A stretch of 64,000 nucleotides of DNA from Undaria pinnatifida (Eukaryota > Sar > Phaeophyceae > Laminariales > Alariaceae). A program made the position numbers and the translations under genes. Numbering within the stretch: the first letter of the stretch is position 1; every line of letters starts with the position of its first letter. Under the pieces are notes generated by a model that did not search any database, had not been told where the DNA came from, and was given only the letters and a program-made list of their open reading frames with translations. Positions 12,437 to 22,514 of the stretch are shown here, in pieces. The stretch covers positions 11,583,511 to 11,647,510 of the forward strand of contig JABAKD010000007.1 in NCBI GenBank assembly GCA_012845835.1. The letters are read 5' to 3'.

Positions 12437-12876
12437 TAAGGCGTTAGGGACCGGTGCATTAGGGTGCCGAACCTGGGATTCGTGCCTAGGGGACCAGTGC
12501 AATAGGCGGCTGAATCGAGCACTTCAGCTAGAAGGGGCCGGTGCATTAATCGTACCTGACACACACAAGCAAGACAGTAGTATTGGTACGAAATCGTACG
12601 ACCTTTGGTACGAAAAAAAACCCGCAAAGCGACATGTTAGTACGAGATCGTATCAACAACAGCGACCTTTGGTACGAATTAGTACCGGCAACAAGCAAAA
12701 CATCGACCTTGCCTCAAAATCGTACGTACAAGAAACATTCAAAAGCAATAACGTAATGAACCGGTCCCTTAGCAAAAAAACTCGATTCGGTCCCCTAATG
12801 CACCGTTCCCATAGGCAAAACTTCCAGGTTCGGTCCAGTCCCCTAATGCATTGGTCCCCTAACGCATTTAGAGTCA
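12437..12876. repeat. Long imperfect inverted repeat (foldback), about 440 bp
   Basis: The left arm (12437-12520) and the reverse complement of the right arm (12783-12876) share the order GCGTTAGGG, GTGCATTAGGG, CCGAACCTGG, TGCCTA.GGGA, GTGCA.TAGG and GAATCGAG with small gaps. Weaker complementarity continues inward, around GGACCGGT.CATTA and TACGAAATCGTACG-type palindromes. The submotif TGCATTAGGGGACC is itself repeated within each arm. It has no coding capacity and lies in a host intron. Confidence 0.75.
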
Positions 12877-13028
12877 AGTCCACACCATAACCAGTTCTGT
12901 TAGTAGTGTCGATGTATGGGAAGACCGCTGTACAACCTTAATCGCAGGCTAGATTTACTGCTGTACGGCAAGCCAGATTTGCCTGATGTAGCTGTCAATA
13001 TAAGAAAACGTGTCAAGCGGTCAGATAC

Positions 13029-13121
13029 CCCGTTCGGAACCAGGCTTGGCGACCACGCGACCACAGAGCCTCAGCACCTCAGTTTCGAGATCGAGGAGGA
13101 CTTTGTCGAAACTCGCAAGCC
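13029..13121 (-). CDS. Host gene exon 2
   Basis: This 93-nt exon encodes a clearly protein-like segment (LASFDKVLLDLETEVLRLCG, then RVVAKPGSER), a probable amphipathic helix. It is bounded by acceptor AAATCAAAG|GG and donor ACGGG|GTATCT on the minus strand. Phase fits both neighbours: one nucleotide from exon 1 plus GG gives Gly, and its last G plus AT of exon 3 gives Asp. The acceptor has a weak pyrimidine tract, which is the main doubt. Stop codons lie just outside both borders in this frame, as expected if those bases are intronic. Confidence 0.55.
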
Positions 13122-13323
13122 CTTTGATTTATGCCTTCATAGGGTGTGCTACAGCGTGTGCCTCGCATGCCTTCGCAAACTGCTGCACGAGCCATACATA
13201 TACGGTACTTCGATCGTACGTGCTCCCCGGTCTATTGTGAGGGGATGCGCATGTATATCGTCGTGAGGCATACCTGGTACGTATCACGCGTACAGATAGG
13301 TGATTCCCCTGATTGTGTTTTAC

Positions 13324-13762
13324 CTTCAACACTGCCGGCGATGGAAGTCTCCGGCATCGCATTGGATGAACCACCTCCTCCCCCAGAAGGGCTGCCATTA
13401 ACCACAAGCGTTGCCGACTGCAGTTCCGTGTCACCGGGAGACGCCTCCTCGTAAAGGTCCTTGAAAGCGGTCTTCAGGATATGGTGAATCGATCCAACTG
13501 CCGCCTCTTCCTCGCTGCCCCCCTGTCTCCCCGAGCTCGGATCGACCGTGCGAATGCTCCCACGTCCACTTTTCTTTTTCTCATTTGTTTTGTCGACGGA
13601 TTGTTGCTGCGTTTTCTCGCGGCCTGGTGCTTCCTCAACCACTGAGGCAGCAGTGCTCCTGCCGGCTGCTGCTGTCGTGGGGTCATTCCGCTGGGGCTGC
13701 TGCTGCTGCTGCTGTGTGCCTAAAGCAGACCCGTCGGCGTGACCCTTTATCTTGCTACTCAT
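13324..13762 (-). CDS. Host gene exon 1: start of a low-complexity protein of unknown function
   Basis: The frame starts at ATG 13760-13762 on the minus strand and runs 439 nt to donor TTGAAG|GTAAAA (phase 1). The first 146 residues are polar and largely disordered: a glutamine run near residue 17, basic/serine-rich and acidic patches, one helix-like segment (SIHHILKTAFKDLYEEA) at about residues 90-106, then a Gly/Ser-rich linker (SPSGGGGGSSN). It continues through exons 2-5 for at least about 325 residues. No domain is recognised; a regulatory or scaffold role is only a guess. An alternative donor CCAG|GTATGC lies 52 nt downstream. Two CCAAT boxes lie about 275-340 bp upstream of the ATG. 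A signal peptide and membrane segments are absent. Confidence 0.65.
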
Positions 13763-13835
13763 CGTCTAACTAACGAGCGAGCAGCCCGCTGTGATATCTC
13801 TGCATGCCTTGAGTGTTGAGAGATGTCGTGTGCAT

Positions 13836-13903
13836 GTATCTTAGGCAGTGCTCGACAAGGCGGTCGCCTGTATCTTAGGCAGTGCTCGACAAGGCGGTCG
13901 CCT
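13836..13903. repeat. 34-bp tandem duplication upstream of the host gene
   Basis: Two perfect copies of a 34-bp unit beginning GTATCTTAGGCAGTGC lie at 13836-13869 and 13870-13903. They are 75-140 bp upstream of the minus-strand ATG, inside the presumed promoter or 5' UTR. Confidence 0.95.
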
Positions 13904-14035
13904 GTAGAGCAGTTCGGGACTCGGGGATTGGGAGAGTTGCGATGTCGTGATGTCGTGGTGTGACGGGGAAAATGCGGCGAAATATAGACGAAACGGCTGG
14001 TGCTGTGCCACACCGAAGGTTGTCCTGAAATCTGA

Positions 14036-14099
14036 CCAATCATAGCCGTTGGGTAAAAAAATGGCTAATAATACGCAAGTGAACATAAAGTTGACCAAT
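14036..14099 (-). promoter_or_regulatory. Pair of CCAAT boxes upstream of the host gene (putative)
   Basis: GACCAATCA occurs at about 14034-14042 and again at about 14093-14101. The two are 59 bp apart and 275-340 bp from the minus-strand start codon. CCAAT elements bind NF-Y in either orientation. No TATA box at a convincing distance was seen. Confidence 0.3.
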
Positions 14100-14194
14100 C
14101 AGAATGACACAAATGTACTTACGGCGTAACAAGGTCAAACCAACCCATCAGAAACGCGGTACAATAGGCACGAGAACAGCTGTGAGCGAGCCCC

Positions 14195-14725
14195 GAGCTA
14201 TTAGCGGTGTCTGTGTCCCTGTGAGCTGTGTTGGTGTGTAGGTATGGGCTGGATTGCTGTGTAGGTATGCGCTGTGCTGCTGTGTAGGTATGAGCTGTGA
14301 GATGTGCGCTATGCGCTGTGAGCTGTGGGCTGTGTGCTGCTATGTTTGTTATGTGAGCAGCTGTGAGCTGTGAGTTGCGAGCTGCAAGCTCCAATGTGTT
14401 GTACAAAAGATGTCTCGGGAGACAGCAAGCGAGGGAAAACGTCAACGTCTGCTGTCAAGGGCGTCGGTCACTGTATTCCAGACAAAATCTGACCCACGAT
14501 ATTATAATACTTCCCTTGTGTTGTGTGTCCATTTCAACGCAACCTTCTTACAGCCTGGTACCTGGTATCCAAAGTACCAATCGGCGAGAGCCCGTCTCCC
14601 GTCTCATTCTGTGTGGGGTCTGTAGTGAGCTGTGTTGCTATACATGTTGCTGTGAGCTGCGATACTGTGAGCTACGAGTACGGATACGACGTGTGTTGCG
14701 AAGAGTTGCGAGAGGTTGTATCGGC
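14195..14725. repeat. Degenerate GCTGTG(A/T)G minisatellite
   Basis: Repeats of GCTGTGTAGGTATG and GAGCTGTGAGCTG dominate 14215-14395, and scattered copies continue to about 14725. The 203-codon plus-strand frame at 14363-14974 is Cys/Arg-rich because it reads through these repeats and is not called as a gene. Confidence 0.75.
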
Positions 14726-15274
14726 CGAGTGGCTAGATACGAGGCCAGAATATTGTTGTGGCCCCCGTCCCGTCTCGTCTGTTTTACGAGGCGTCCACTT
14801 GACACGGCTACGAATGATTGTTGTTTTGGCCCACCTTCCTGGGGTGAGGACACTGTACCACTAGCCTACACCATAATCTACATGAATAGTGGTGAGAAAC
14901 ACGGTACCGCTGTACTGCCCCACCCCCCCGACAACTTTGAGCTCTACTTTATAGCAGCAACACAGCAGAAGTAAAATTATGTGCCGTACGTATAACTACA
15001 GCCAATACAGCAGTTGCCTGTAACACGTGATACCTACTTCTACAGACGTACCTTCTGCCCCATGTCGATCGCAAGGTTCTGCAGCGACCCGCAAGCCAAC
15101 GCGATTCCAAGACCACCGGACACTGAATAATGGAATGGTCGGTCGAAGTAAATTGAATTGTTGGTCGTGGAACTAAGTTTTAATAGCCCTACAATAAAGT
15201 TCCTGAGACCTACGTACATACTACGTCTGTCACAAGGCTGGCGGCTGACGCCGGGACGCCCAATGAATCAAAAT

Positions 15275-15335
15275 GACCCGAGTGCAACTGTGCATCTGCC
15301 CGACGTACGTTCGTTGATACAGCCTATATCGAATA
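15275..15335 (-). repeat. Possible 3' LTR remnant of the copia element
   Basis: CCCGAGTGCAACTGTGCATC and the following bases match 21143-21205 with substitutions. The segment lies just beyond the end of the RNase H frame, where the 3' LTR of a minus-strand copia element is expected. A TTGAAAC motif at 15453-15459 could be close to the LTR start. Confidence 0.45.
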
Positions 15336-15459
15336 CCCTCCTTGAGTGTACCAACAAGCATAGCCATTGCCACGTTGAGTATGGCCAAAACGAGAACGGA
15401 CCCCTTAATGTCAAATAATGGAATCCATTAACAGTAGAAAAACATGAAAATGTTGAAAC

Positions 15460-16183
15460 CTACCCTCTGCCCAAAAGGAAATCGCGGTGCCTTTCGAAGC
15501 TCTTGCTATCAACGGCTTGTGTCACTGTACCAGCATGCTGGTCATGTGACTGAAGATAGTGCACTGAGATGTCTCTTCTGGCAGCCATCTCCCTGAGAAA
15601 ATGGTGCAGCACATCGATGTGCTTGCTGTTGGATGAACTCAAGGGGATTTTCGCTAAGTTCTATCGCCCCTTGTTGTCCTCGTACACGCCAATGCTCATT
15701 GGCCCTAGGCCGGGCATCAGAAACACCAGTATTCCCCTAACACTCATGCCTCCTTGACCCCGTTTGCCATGATATGCTGCCCCTGTGGTAGATAGAGTGA
15801 CTCACCTTCTGAGTCCTAGAGGGCCAAGACACAAGCGTGCCCCCGAAACAACTGGCTACACCAGAAACGAAACGACTGTCCTCTACCTTGTGGGCATAGT
15901 TTGCGTCTACGTACGTCTTCAAACTAAACTCCAAGTGCACCGATCCGAAGTCATGACCTCTCCTGAAAGTTAGCCCTAAGTCCGACGTAGCATTCAAATA
16001 CACGAGTATCGTCTGTGCCGCCTTGCAGTGAAGTAGCTTGGGGACATGCGAAAAACGCGCCATGGCCCGAACTGCAATCGTGATATCGGGTCTCGTCTGG
16101 TTCGCGATCCACATCAGGCTCCTCACGATCCCACGGAACGGTACATCCCAACACTCTCTCCTCCTCTCTGTCGTGCCCGACAT
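15460..16183 (-). pseudogene. Copia RNase H region
   Basis: Two minus-strand frames cover this domain. The frame at 15737-16183 begins in the RT thumb/connection (SLMWIANQTRPDITIAVRAM) and reaches the RNase H core motif YVDANYAHKVEDSRFVSG, corresponding to the YVDADYAG...STSG signature of copia elements, followed by VSWPSRTQKVSHS. The frame at 15460-15642 holds the family's C-terminal end, NSKHIDVLHHFLRE (usual form SKHIDVRYHFIRE). The two parts are in different frames with about 90 bp of broken sequence between them, so the protein cannot be made intact. Confidence 0.75.
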
Positions 16184-16209
16184 TAATGGAAGGAGTAGGG
16201 GGGACGGGG

Positions 16210-17089
16210 CTAGACTTTGAGACTCCAGAACGGCTTAGTACACTCCGGACGAATTGAGTCTGCCAAATCTCCAAGGTGCCATTCTACCGGGCTCTTGCGC
16301 ATACTGTCCACGTACCACTCTACCTCCCCGATATGTTTGGTGGGAAATCTCTGGTTGAAAGCACTGGCTACAACTTCAGTCACCTCCTCAGTAGCTGCAA
16401 TTTTGAAATCGTCCACATGAAAGACCAGCATCACCACAACGTCACCAGCAACCTTCAGTCGAAACACTCAGCGACCTACCAAGGACTGCTCGAAACCACA
16501 CTCCACGAGTGTGGACGACAAAAAACTGATATCACGCTCGACTACTTTGCTTTACGCCGTAAAGGGTCGTGACTCTGGGGGGAAGTCGCAGATAGATATC
16601 GGTGTCCAATTAAGACTGAATGAAAGCCTGGTCCACATCTAAGTGCCTCAGGTCCTAGCCGACCTCACATGCCACGGCCGTCACCAACCTGTTAGAAGAA
16701 CCAGGTGCTGTAGGAGCCAATGTCTCAACGTAGTCTACTCCCTCTACCTGGTTGTACTCCATAGACACCATACGGGGTTTTGCCCTGTTAGCCATCCCAT
16801 GCGAATGGCCATTCCACTTGTATAGCCACTTGGCGTCTACGATGTTGCACCCCTCCGAAATTTCATGCACTTCCCCAAAGGTACCGGCTGCCACGAGCCC
16901 ATCGCAGTCCATTCTCGTCCCTTCCATCCACACGTCCGAATAATGCGACGAACATGCCGCATGGTACGACAGTGGTTCCGGCTCTCCTTCCAGGATGCGA
17001 AATTTCGGTAAATCGCACGGTTTACGGGTACATTCCTGTACCGTCAGCAGCCCATGGATTAGTTTGCCCCTTTCACCGGGCCTAAACAT
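16210..17089 (-). pseudogene. Copia reverse transcriptase
   Basis: The N-terminal RT segment lies at 16655-17089 on the minus strand: IVDAKWLYKWNGHSHGM followed by EGVDYVETLAPTA, matching the family motifs AKWVYKxK and GxDYxETFAPV. The catalytic region lies at 16210-16467 as VMLVFHVDDFKIAATEEVTE, where the usual YVDD is HVDD, and is followed by GEVEWYVDS (usual LG.I.YFLG). About 190 bp between the two frames are shifted. The changed catalytic motif and the frame breaks mark a dead copy. Confidence 0.75.
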
Positions 17090-17145
17090 ACTTGCCAGGC
17101 CAGCTGCGTCTTTATTGAGCGCTCACGTCTGCGCTCTTGTTCATC

Positions 17146-17578
17146 TCAACTCCCCGCCATCTTTACGTCCGAGTTAGAATCAAGTTGGCTCTCCGCAGGC
17201 CGCATCATCGTCGTCACCGGAAGACTCTCGTCTGATGACGATGTCTCGCTTCCGTCGACCGAGATGTCGCCGTCGGCACACGTCTCGTTGCTCTCGGACG
17301 ACAAATTTAACATCTGGTGGGGCAGGTGTAGTGTCGGGGACCGGCAGATTTTCACCACCCACTGAATCCCTTTCACCTTCTCCACCATGGCCTACACTCC
17401 CCGCCGAATGTGTTGCTCGACGCTGATGGGGGATTACCCTCTCCAGAAGCGGTAATGAAGTCGGTGGATCAGAATCGAAACCATCTAGCCCTTCCGACTC
17501 TGACGTCCCTTCCGGCTCCGGTGCTCCTGCCAAATCCGATGGTATGGACTGCTGCAGTTGCACCGGTGGCACCTTCAT
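17146..17578 (-). pseudogene. Copia integrase-RT linker (acidic, Pro/Ser-rich)
   Basis: Two overlapping minus-strand frames are Glu/Asp/Pro/Ser-rich (APEPEGTSESEGLDGFDSD; SSESNETCADGDISVDGSE). This fits the variable linker between the integrase and RT of copia polyproteins. No catalytic residues are expected here. Confidence 0.5.
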
Positions 17579-17687
17579 ATCCGGTGCAGCATCCCAGGGG
17601 ACGTCTCTTGTTTATGTCACCTTGTATGCCCGTGTCAACATCGACAATGGAATACGGGGGTGATCGATGCCTGAACCGAGGTCCAAG

Positions 17688-18228
17688 CTACTCTCGAACC
17701 TGGGGAACGACTTCGACGGACGGACGCAGAAACGGGTGTAGACAGGCAGACGTTGCCTTGCCGTACCACATCTCGTGCGGCAACTTGTTGCTTGAGTTAT
17801 ATGTCGTCGCAGTGCGATTCAGGGCTTTCGCACTGCCATTACACTGTCTCAGCCCAGAGCGTTTCTGATGCTGGAAGTTTGATGTGGGAAAAAAGATGGG
17901 GGCTTGGACGACAGAGTAAATAGACGCGTTTTGGATGATGCCGAGGGCTCTCTCGGCAACGCCGCTATATTCTGGGCAACTTGCGTGCATGCATTCTCGT
18001 TTCATAAAATGCTGCCTGCATACGTCACCGAAATCACCAATAAAGAATTCTCCACCCTTGTCAGACCTTTATCGCCTCTACCTCCCACGGAACACCATCC
18101 GCACGCACATCTGATAAACCTTCCTCAAGGCGTCAGCGGCATCGGAATTACGCTTGGGGAAGTATACCCAAGAGTACCGGGCAAAGTAGTCCTTCACTAT
18201 AACCACAACATACCGTTTATAAGTCTTA
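17688..18228 (-). pseudogene. Copia integrase catalytic core
   Basis: Reading the minus strand from 18228 gives VVIVKDYFARYSWVYF, then stops, then RSDKGGEFF (second catalytic Asp), then HASCPEYSGVAERALG (catalytic Glu in the VAER motif). The open frame 17688-18005 covers the Glu motif and the following helix region. At least two stop codons occur between the Asp and Phe-Ala-Arg motifs. The upstream part of the domain continues at 18472 on the other side of the inserted MITE. Confidence 0.75.
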
Positions 18229-18464
18229 CTACGGTAGCCCCCCCAACGATTCTTCAACGAAATCGCGGGTTTTTAAACCAGCTCTTCCCGGTCGTACCAC
18301 CTGCAAACCGATGCCCCTTGCCCTCCCGACGACATCGTTCGACCGTATTTTCCAAACAAGAAAACACGTGATCATCTCGTTTTTCATGGCATCCTTGCTC
18401 GTGTGGAGCAGCCATGGAACGTTCGTGATAAAAAATCGCTGGTTCGGGGGAGGGCTATCGTAGA
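18229..18464. mobile_element. MITE family 2, copy B, inserted in the copia integrase
   Basis: This 236-bp element has inverted ends CTACGGTAGCCCCCCC on the left and, on the right, GGGGGAGGGCTATCGTAG. Flanks ATAAGTCTTA (18219-18228) and ATCAGTCTTA (18465-18474) match at 9 of 10 positions, a target duplication. The integrase reading resumes on both sides. It is collinear with copy A at 11868-12101. Confidence 0.8.
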
Positions 18465-18471
18465 ATCAGTC

Positions 18472-18744
18472 TTACCTTACAGTGAACGGACGATCGTAGG
18501 CCCATTGAGATCGACAAACACTCTTCTTAGGTTCTGCGTAGCCCATGAGTTTGTTGGAAGTCGGTTTACGGTGTCCCTTGTCAATGGAACACCCAGTGCT
18601 CGTGCTCAGGTCACCTAATAGCTCTACACCTAGCGATTTGGCCGTCTCTCTTAACAGAAATCCGTTATCATGGCCGTGCACGCAGTTGAAAACTTTGATG
18701 TCTGCAACAGCTTCACGCACGTCAAGACTCCCGGGGGCTATCAC
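18472..18744 (-). pseudogene. Copia integrase N-terminal zinc-binding region
   Basis: The minus-strand frame contains CVHGHDNGFLLRETAKSLGV and GDLSTSTGCSIDKGHRKP, corresponding to the pre-integrase HxxxH...CxxC finger of copia elements (usual form LGHP...ATAKALG...C..CS.AK..RKP). The first Cys of the pair is replaced (STSTGC), so the finger is degenerate. The frame ends where MITE copy B is inserted. Confidence 0.7.
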
Positions 18745-18926
18745 AGGACCACCAGGGGAACAGAGTTAGCGCCGGATGGAGTTCTCGATCGGACTCGGGA
18801 ACCGACATGGCAAATAGAATGTCGTCATCATCGGGGTCAGTCTTTTTACCAACGTTTGAAGATCAAGATCCATCACTCCAAACCCTGAGGCGTCCATGTG
18901 CTAAGGACACACTCATATACCCATCA

Positions 18927-19190
18927 TCAGTCACGAAACCTGCTCCTCGCTTGTGTGCAACCATTGAGGGAAAAAATGGTGAAAGACAAGTCGGGCGCGT
19001 AAGCCACATTTACTAGCCTTACTGTGACACCTCCTCTCTTGTCGGGAAAAGCTACAGTCAGCAACCCGTAAGTCTCAACCGTAATTAGCGTACCGTTACC
19101 AATCCCAATCTTGTCATCGGTCGGGTGCAAGGCACGGAGCAAGTCAGCTGATCTGTCATGTGAAATTCCGCGCCGTTATCAACTGTCCAC
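18927..19190 (-). pseudogene. Copia aspartic protease
   Basis: The minus strand at 19145-19190 reads KWTVDNGAEFHMTDQL, the copia protease active site (usual form VDSGATxHMT), with DNGA in place of DSGA. After a one-base frame change the domain continues at 18927-19142 as KIGIGNGTLITVETYGLLTV and VRLVNVAYAPDLSFTIFSL, the typical flap and C-terminal strand. Confidence 0.65.
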
Positions 19191-19613
19191 TTCTCTGTGC
19201 CGCCCCTACTCTAATCGCGCTCTCCTACAGCACCAATCATACTTATCATACTAATCGTCAGACACACTAAAACGTCACCAGAACAGTTATGGGATTTCTT
19301 CACAGCGCGGGTGGCGTATGCGGTAACGTAGTACCATCGATGACCGGACCTCAAGCGCCGGTGACATTGGGTCCGCATGTCATCGTACGTCTTCTCCCCG
19401 TCCTTGTCATACTGTTGCTGTTGTCGTGTTTGGTTGCAGCAGCACTACTACCGGAAATGCCCGTTCCGACCACACCCATGTACCAGTTCGGTCATTCTTA
19501 CCACTAACTTCTTGCTTACGGTGTTGGCGGGCGGGCTTGTTCGCTACAAGGGCTTGTCCTACATTACTATTCTTCCTGCTCGTACTCCCGGACATGATTG
19601 GGAACCTCGCTGT

Positions 19614-20470
19614 CTAACTATTGCCTCTATCTCGGCACGGGTGATGTGGCCCCCGTACAATGTCGTACATTGTTTTAATTCGTAGTCCATCGTAAGTACG
19701 TCTACGAGTTGAAAAATAAACATCCTCGTCTGGTAAGTGTACCCCCAAGGGTCCTAGCACGCCCACGAGCTTGTCTACCTGCGCGAAAAACTTCATTAGA
19801 TATTCGTTCTCTTCCATCTCCAACTCATTGAAGAAACGTTTCCATATCGATTTATCCAAGAATGGTTTTGGTCAAAACCAATCGCACAGTAGTCGGCAAC
19901 CTGCACTACACTAGGCGAGTTGGTGTCAAACACCGTGCTCAGCAACTCACGGTCCGTGATGCTCTTCGTTAAACATGTCCACGCAATATGTTGTCGTCAA
20001 AAGCTAGCCTCACTGAATCCTTGATCAATCAAAAAAGCGAGCAGTCACGGAGAGGAATGTCGGTGACAGTTGTAAATACCTGCATGCAATCATTCGACGA
20101 AACCAAAACTCAACACGTCTAGTTCATGAAGGAAATCTTCCCTACACCCCAAGGTGGGAACAACTGTTTTGATCCTGCCTATTTTCCGAGATCTTAAGGC
20201 GAGACTGCTACCCCTGGCAACCTCGACCAAACCAATACTTTGCAGCTCACTATTGATGTTGACTCCTTCATCTCGATGGCCGGAAGCAGACCCTGCTCGC
20301 GCACCAGCCCCAGCACCTTCAGCATGCTGGTCTCCCCCGGCAGACCCCTGTTTCAGTCTGCCAGTCTGCTCCCGACTAGCCTCGATTTTCGACAGACTAT
20401 ATTCAAAGGTCCTTGCCTGATTCTGGAGTGGCGCCTTGGGTTTCTCAACAGTACTTTCTTGGTCACCCAT
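19614..20470 (-). pseudogene. Copia gag
   Basis: The minus-strand start MGDQESTVEK is at 20470. The first frame (20090-20470) is Ala/Gly/Glu-rich and ends in the shifted start of the capsid-like region. The frame 19614-19859 carries the conserved gag helix pattern EMEENEYLMKFFAQVDKLVG followed by LGVHLPDEDVYFSTRR (usual form SDEDKALILLxSLP). A zinc knuckle expected near 19400-19500 is not intact; a related frame there has Trp and Ser where Cys would be expected. Confidence 0.6.
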
Positions 20471-20733
20471 GTCAGAACGACTAGTCGAGTTCGAGCGTTA
20501 ACGGTGACTACGTGGGACAGTGGGTAGTGCTATGTGACCAACGAAATATATGGTTGCGAGTCCGTCATTTGGCTCACCGATTTTGTAACAGGGATCTCCG
20601 GGGCTCCACTCACGCCGTTCTCTCCAACCTCTCCTCCTTTTTCCTTCGATGGCCATCTGGATACTTCCTATATAGATGAAGCACAACATCTTCTTCTTTC
20701 TGGGGCATTTTGCAAAAGGCACATTTCTGTCAG

Positions 20734-20842
20734 GACATCAGCTCGGGGCTGTTTTGTTACCACTCCGTCTTCTGTTCGACTTTGCCATTGACGAAGTTGA
20801 ACGGAAGACGGAGTGACGACAAAACAGCCCCGAGCCGACGTC
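20734..20842. repeat. 47-bp-arm hairpin (foldback)
   Basis: Arms 20734-20780 and 20796-20842 are reverse complements at all but a handful of positions (GCTCGGGGCTGTTTTGT and CACTCCGTCTTC are exact), with a 15-bp loop. It lies between the copia gag start and its presumed 5' LTR remnant. There is no coding capacity. Confidence 0.9.
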
Positions 20843-21129
20843 TAGACAAATCACTGCCCTCTGCAGGATGTCCCTGAAGTAAGAGAATGTTGCGCTTTGT
20901 CTTCACTTCAACGTATCCTGATGAACACTGTAGGGAAACGGAAGGAGAGGTTGCCGAGGATGGTGAGAGCGCAGCGACCATGGTTGGGCACGGACTACCA
21001 CTTCATATCGTCCACCGTCAGGCAAAAATTGTCAGTACCTTCCTGAATCACAACCCACGAACTCTCAAATCCAATTCCCCCGCAATATTCCTTTACAAGG
21101 AATTTGCCGCTAAATATCCGTTGCGTAAC

Positions 21130-21205
21130 ATTATCCCGCGATGGCCCGAGTCCAACTCTGCGACTGCCGACGTACATTCCTTGATATAACCTGTGTTGAA
21201 TAGTC
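21130..21205 (-). repeat. Possible 5' LTR remnant of the copia element
   Basis: This is the counterpart of 15275-15335, with matching blocks CCCGAGT.CAACT, CGACGTAC.TTC and TTGATA. It lies upstream of gag on the minus strand, as a 5' LTR should. Confidence 0.4.
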
Positions 21206-21240
21206 GGCAATGTCGAAGTTGTCGTTGTTTTTAAGCGTGT

Positions 21241-22252
21241 CCTACTATTCACCGGCAAGAACGTACCCGAATGCAAGTCCTGACTCAAGCAAAACCAAGG
21301 CCATATAGAACCTACACCAGATCGTGGGTCGGACATTGCGTTTAAAAAAAGAATAGAACGAGGGTTTGGTCTTCTCAACCATGCACTAGAAGCGTTAGTA
21401 GCGAGCTCTAGGACGCGTAGAGTTAAGGGCGCAGTTTGACGAGTCGGAACCCCCTGATATGTATATCTTGCACATTATTTCTGACCCCCGCTTTCCACGA
21501 AATAGACGGTGCGAGACGATGCTGCACCTTTCATTTTTTTCTCAACGTAATCCAGTATTAAAACGTTTGACGTTGGCTTTTCTTTGGCGACGAAAGGCAG
21601 CCATCACGCTGAAACTGGTGGTTTTGACAAATTCGACGTAATGCAGATGAGCAATACCACAGGTAGCAAGCATGCATACAACAAATAGAACCGTTGCGTT
21701 TTACCTTGATACTGTCCGCAGGTAAGATACAGCAGCTTAGATCTGTAGGTACTCGTAGGGTCATAGCTGTGAGCTTTTCTACTGACAGTGCTCGTACGTT
21801 TCAGCGTAAATAAAATTGGTGTATTTTTTTCATCTGGCGTGGTACTGTGTCACACGTGCAGTGTGCTTACACACCTCGGAGAGTATTCGGTGTACGAATT
21901 TCGGAAGGGTACATGCCCAGACTGTGCGTCCTCGGCCCGCCCATACCCGTATCTAATGGGTTTGCTTCCTGTTGCATAAAAACGGGAAACCAACTCGGCA
22001 CCAACACGCGCCAACACTTTTCTACCAAAGCGAACGAGGGCATGACTGTCCAGTTCACGAGTATACAGTCGCCCTGTTCTGCATGGGTCCAGAACCTGCT
22101 ACAGACATTGCCTCTGCCCCAGAGCAATACCTGATTTTGTCGCTCTCAAAATTGTCCGCACCCCAATAAGCACTTAAACGCCCGTGACATGAATCTACAA
22201 TCACCTTGCTTTACCCCACAAAAAAACCACGTGCTGGTAGCATACCAGGACG
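21241..22252. other. No gene recognised
   Basis: Short frames only. Plus-strand frames at 21788-21979 and 21847-22134 overlap each other and show no motif. Confidence 0.3.
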
Positions 22253-22514
22253 CCTTCCACCATCGAGGCAGCAGGTCTTGTTTGAAGTACCGTTTCTGAA
22301 TGGTGGGGCTCCTTAGACTAAAATCATCTGAAAAGTTTGCCCAGTTTTGTTGGCATTTTTGTTTTATAGTAGACTATACCTAGGCGATAGCATATTGTTA
22401 TCCGGGTAGACTATAGTTTTGTTTTGCTCCGTATCAGCTTTTGGGAGGGACGCGTCTGAAGCTCCTAAAGTGGGCGGCCTCACTAAAAAGCGGTGCACGT
22501 CTGACGTGGCACGC
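22253..22514. mobile_element. MITE family 1, copy 3 (diverged)
   Basis: The interior blocks of copy 1 are recognisable: GAATGGTGGGGCTCCTTA, AAAATC.TC.GAAA, TATCAGCTTT.GGGAGGG and the right end GCGGTGCACGTCTGACGT. It carries two copies of a TAGACTATA motif in the middle that copy 1 lacks. The inverted ends are degenerate and no target duplication is visible. Confidence 0.6.

Larger units (their letters stand above)
10272..13028 (-). other. Large putative intron between host exons 2 and 3
   Basis: About 2.76 kb with no convincing exon. It contains a 20-bp tandem duplication (11535-11574), a poly-C run at about 11443, MITE family 2 copy A (11868-12101), an 18-bp palindrome (12379-12396) and a 440-bp foldback (12437-12876). 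Confidence 0.45.
15180..21240 (-). mobile_element. Decayed Ty1/copia (Pseudoviridae-type) LTR retrotransposon
   Basis: The domain order on the minus strand is gag (20470 down), protease, integrase, acidic linker, reverse transcriptase, RNase H (to 15460); integrase before RT defines the copia order. Every domain is broken by stops or frameshifts. Related non-coding sequence (about 65 bp each, roughly three-quarters identical) lies at both ends: 15275-15335 and 21130-21200, each with CGACGTAC.TTC.TTGATA. These are probably remnants of the LTRs; exact termini and target duplication could not be fixed. A younger MITE (18229-18464) interrupts the integrase, so this element is older than that insertion. 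Confidence 0.8.

Noticed and set aside
14363-14974. 203-codon Cys/Arg-rich frame
   Set aside because: It reads through GCTGTG repeats; composition is dictated by the repeat and no splice or start context supports it.
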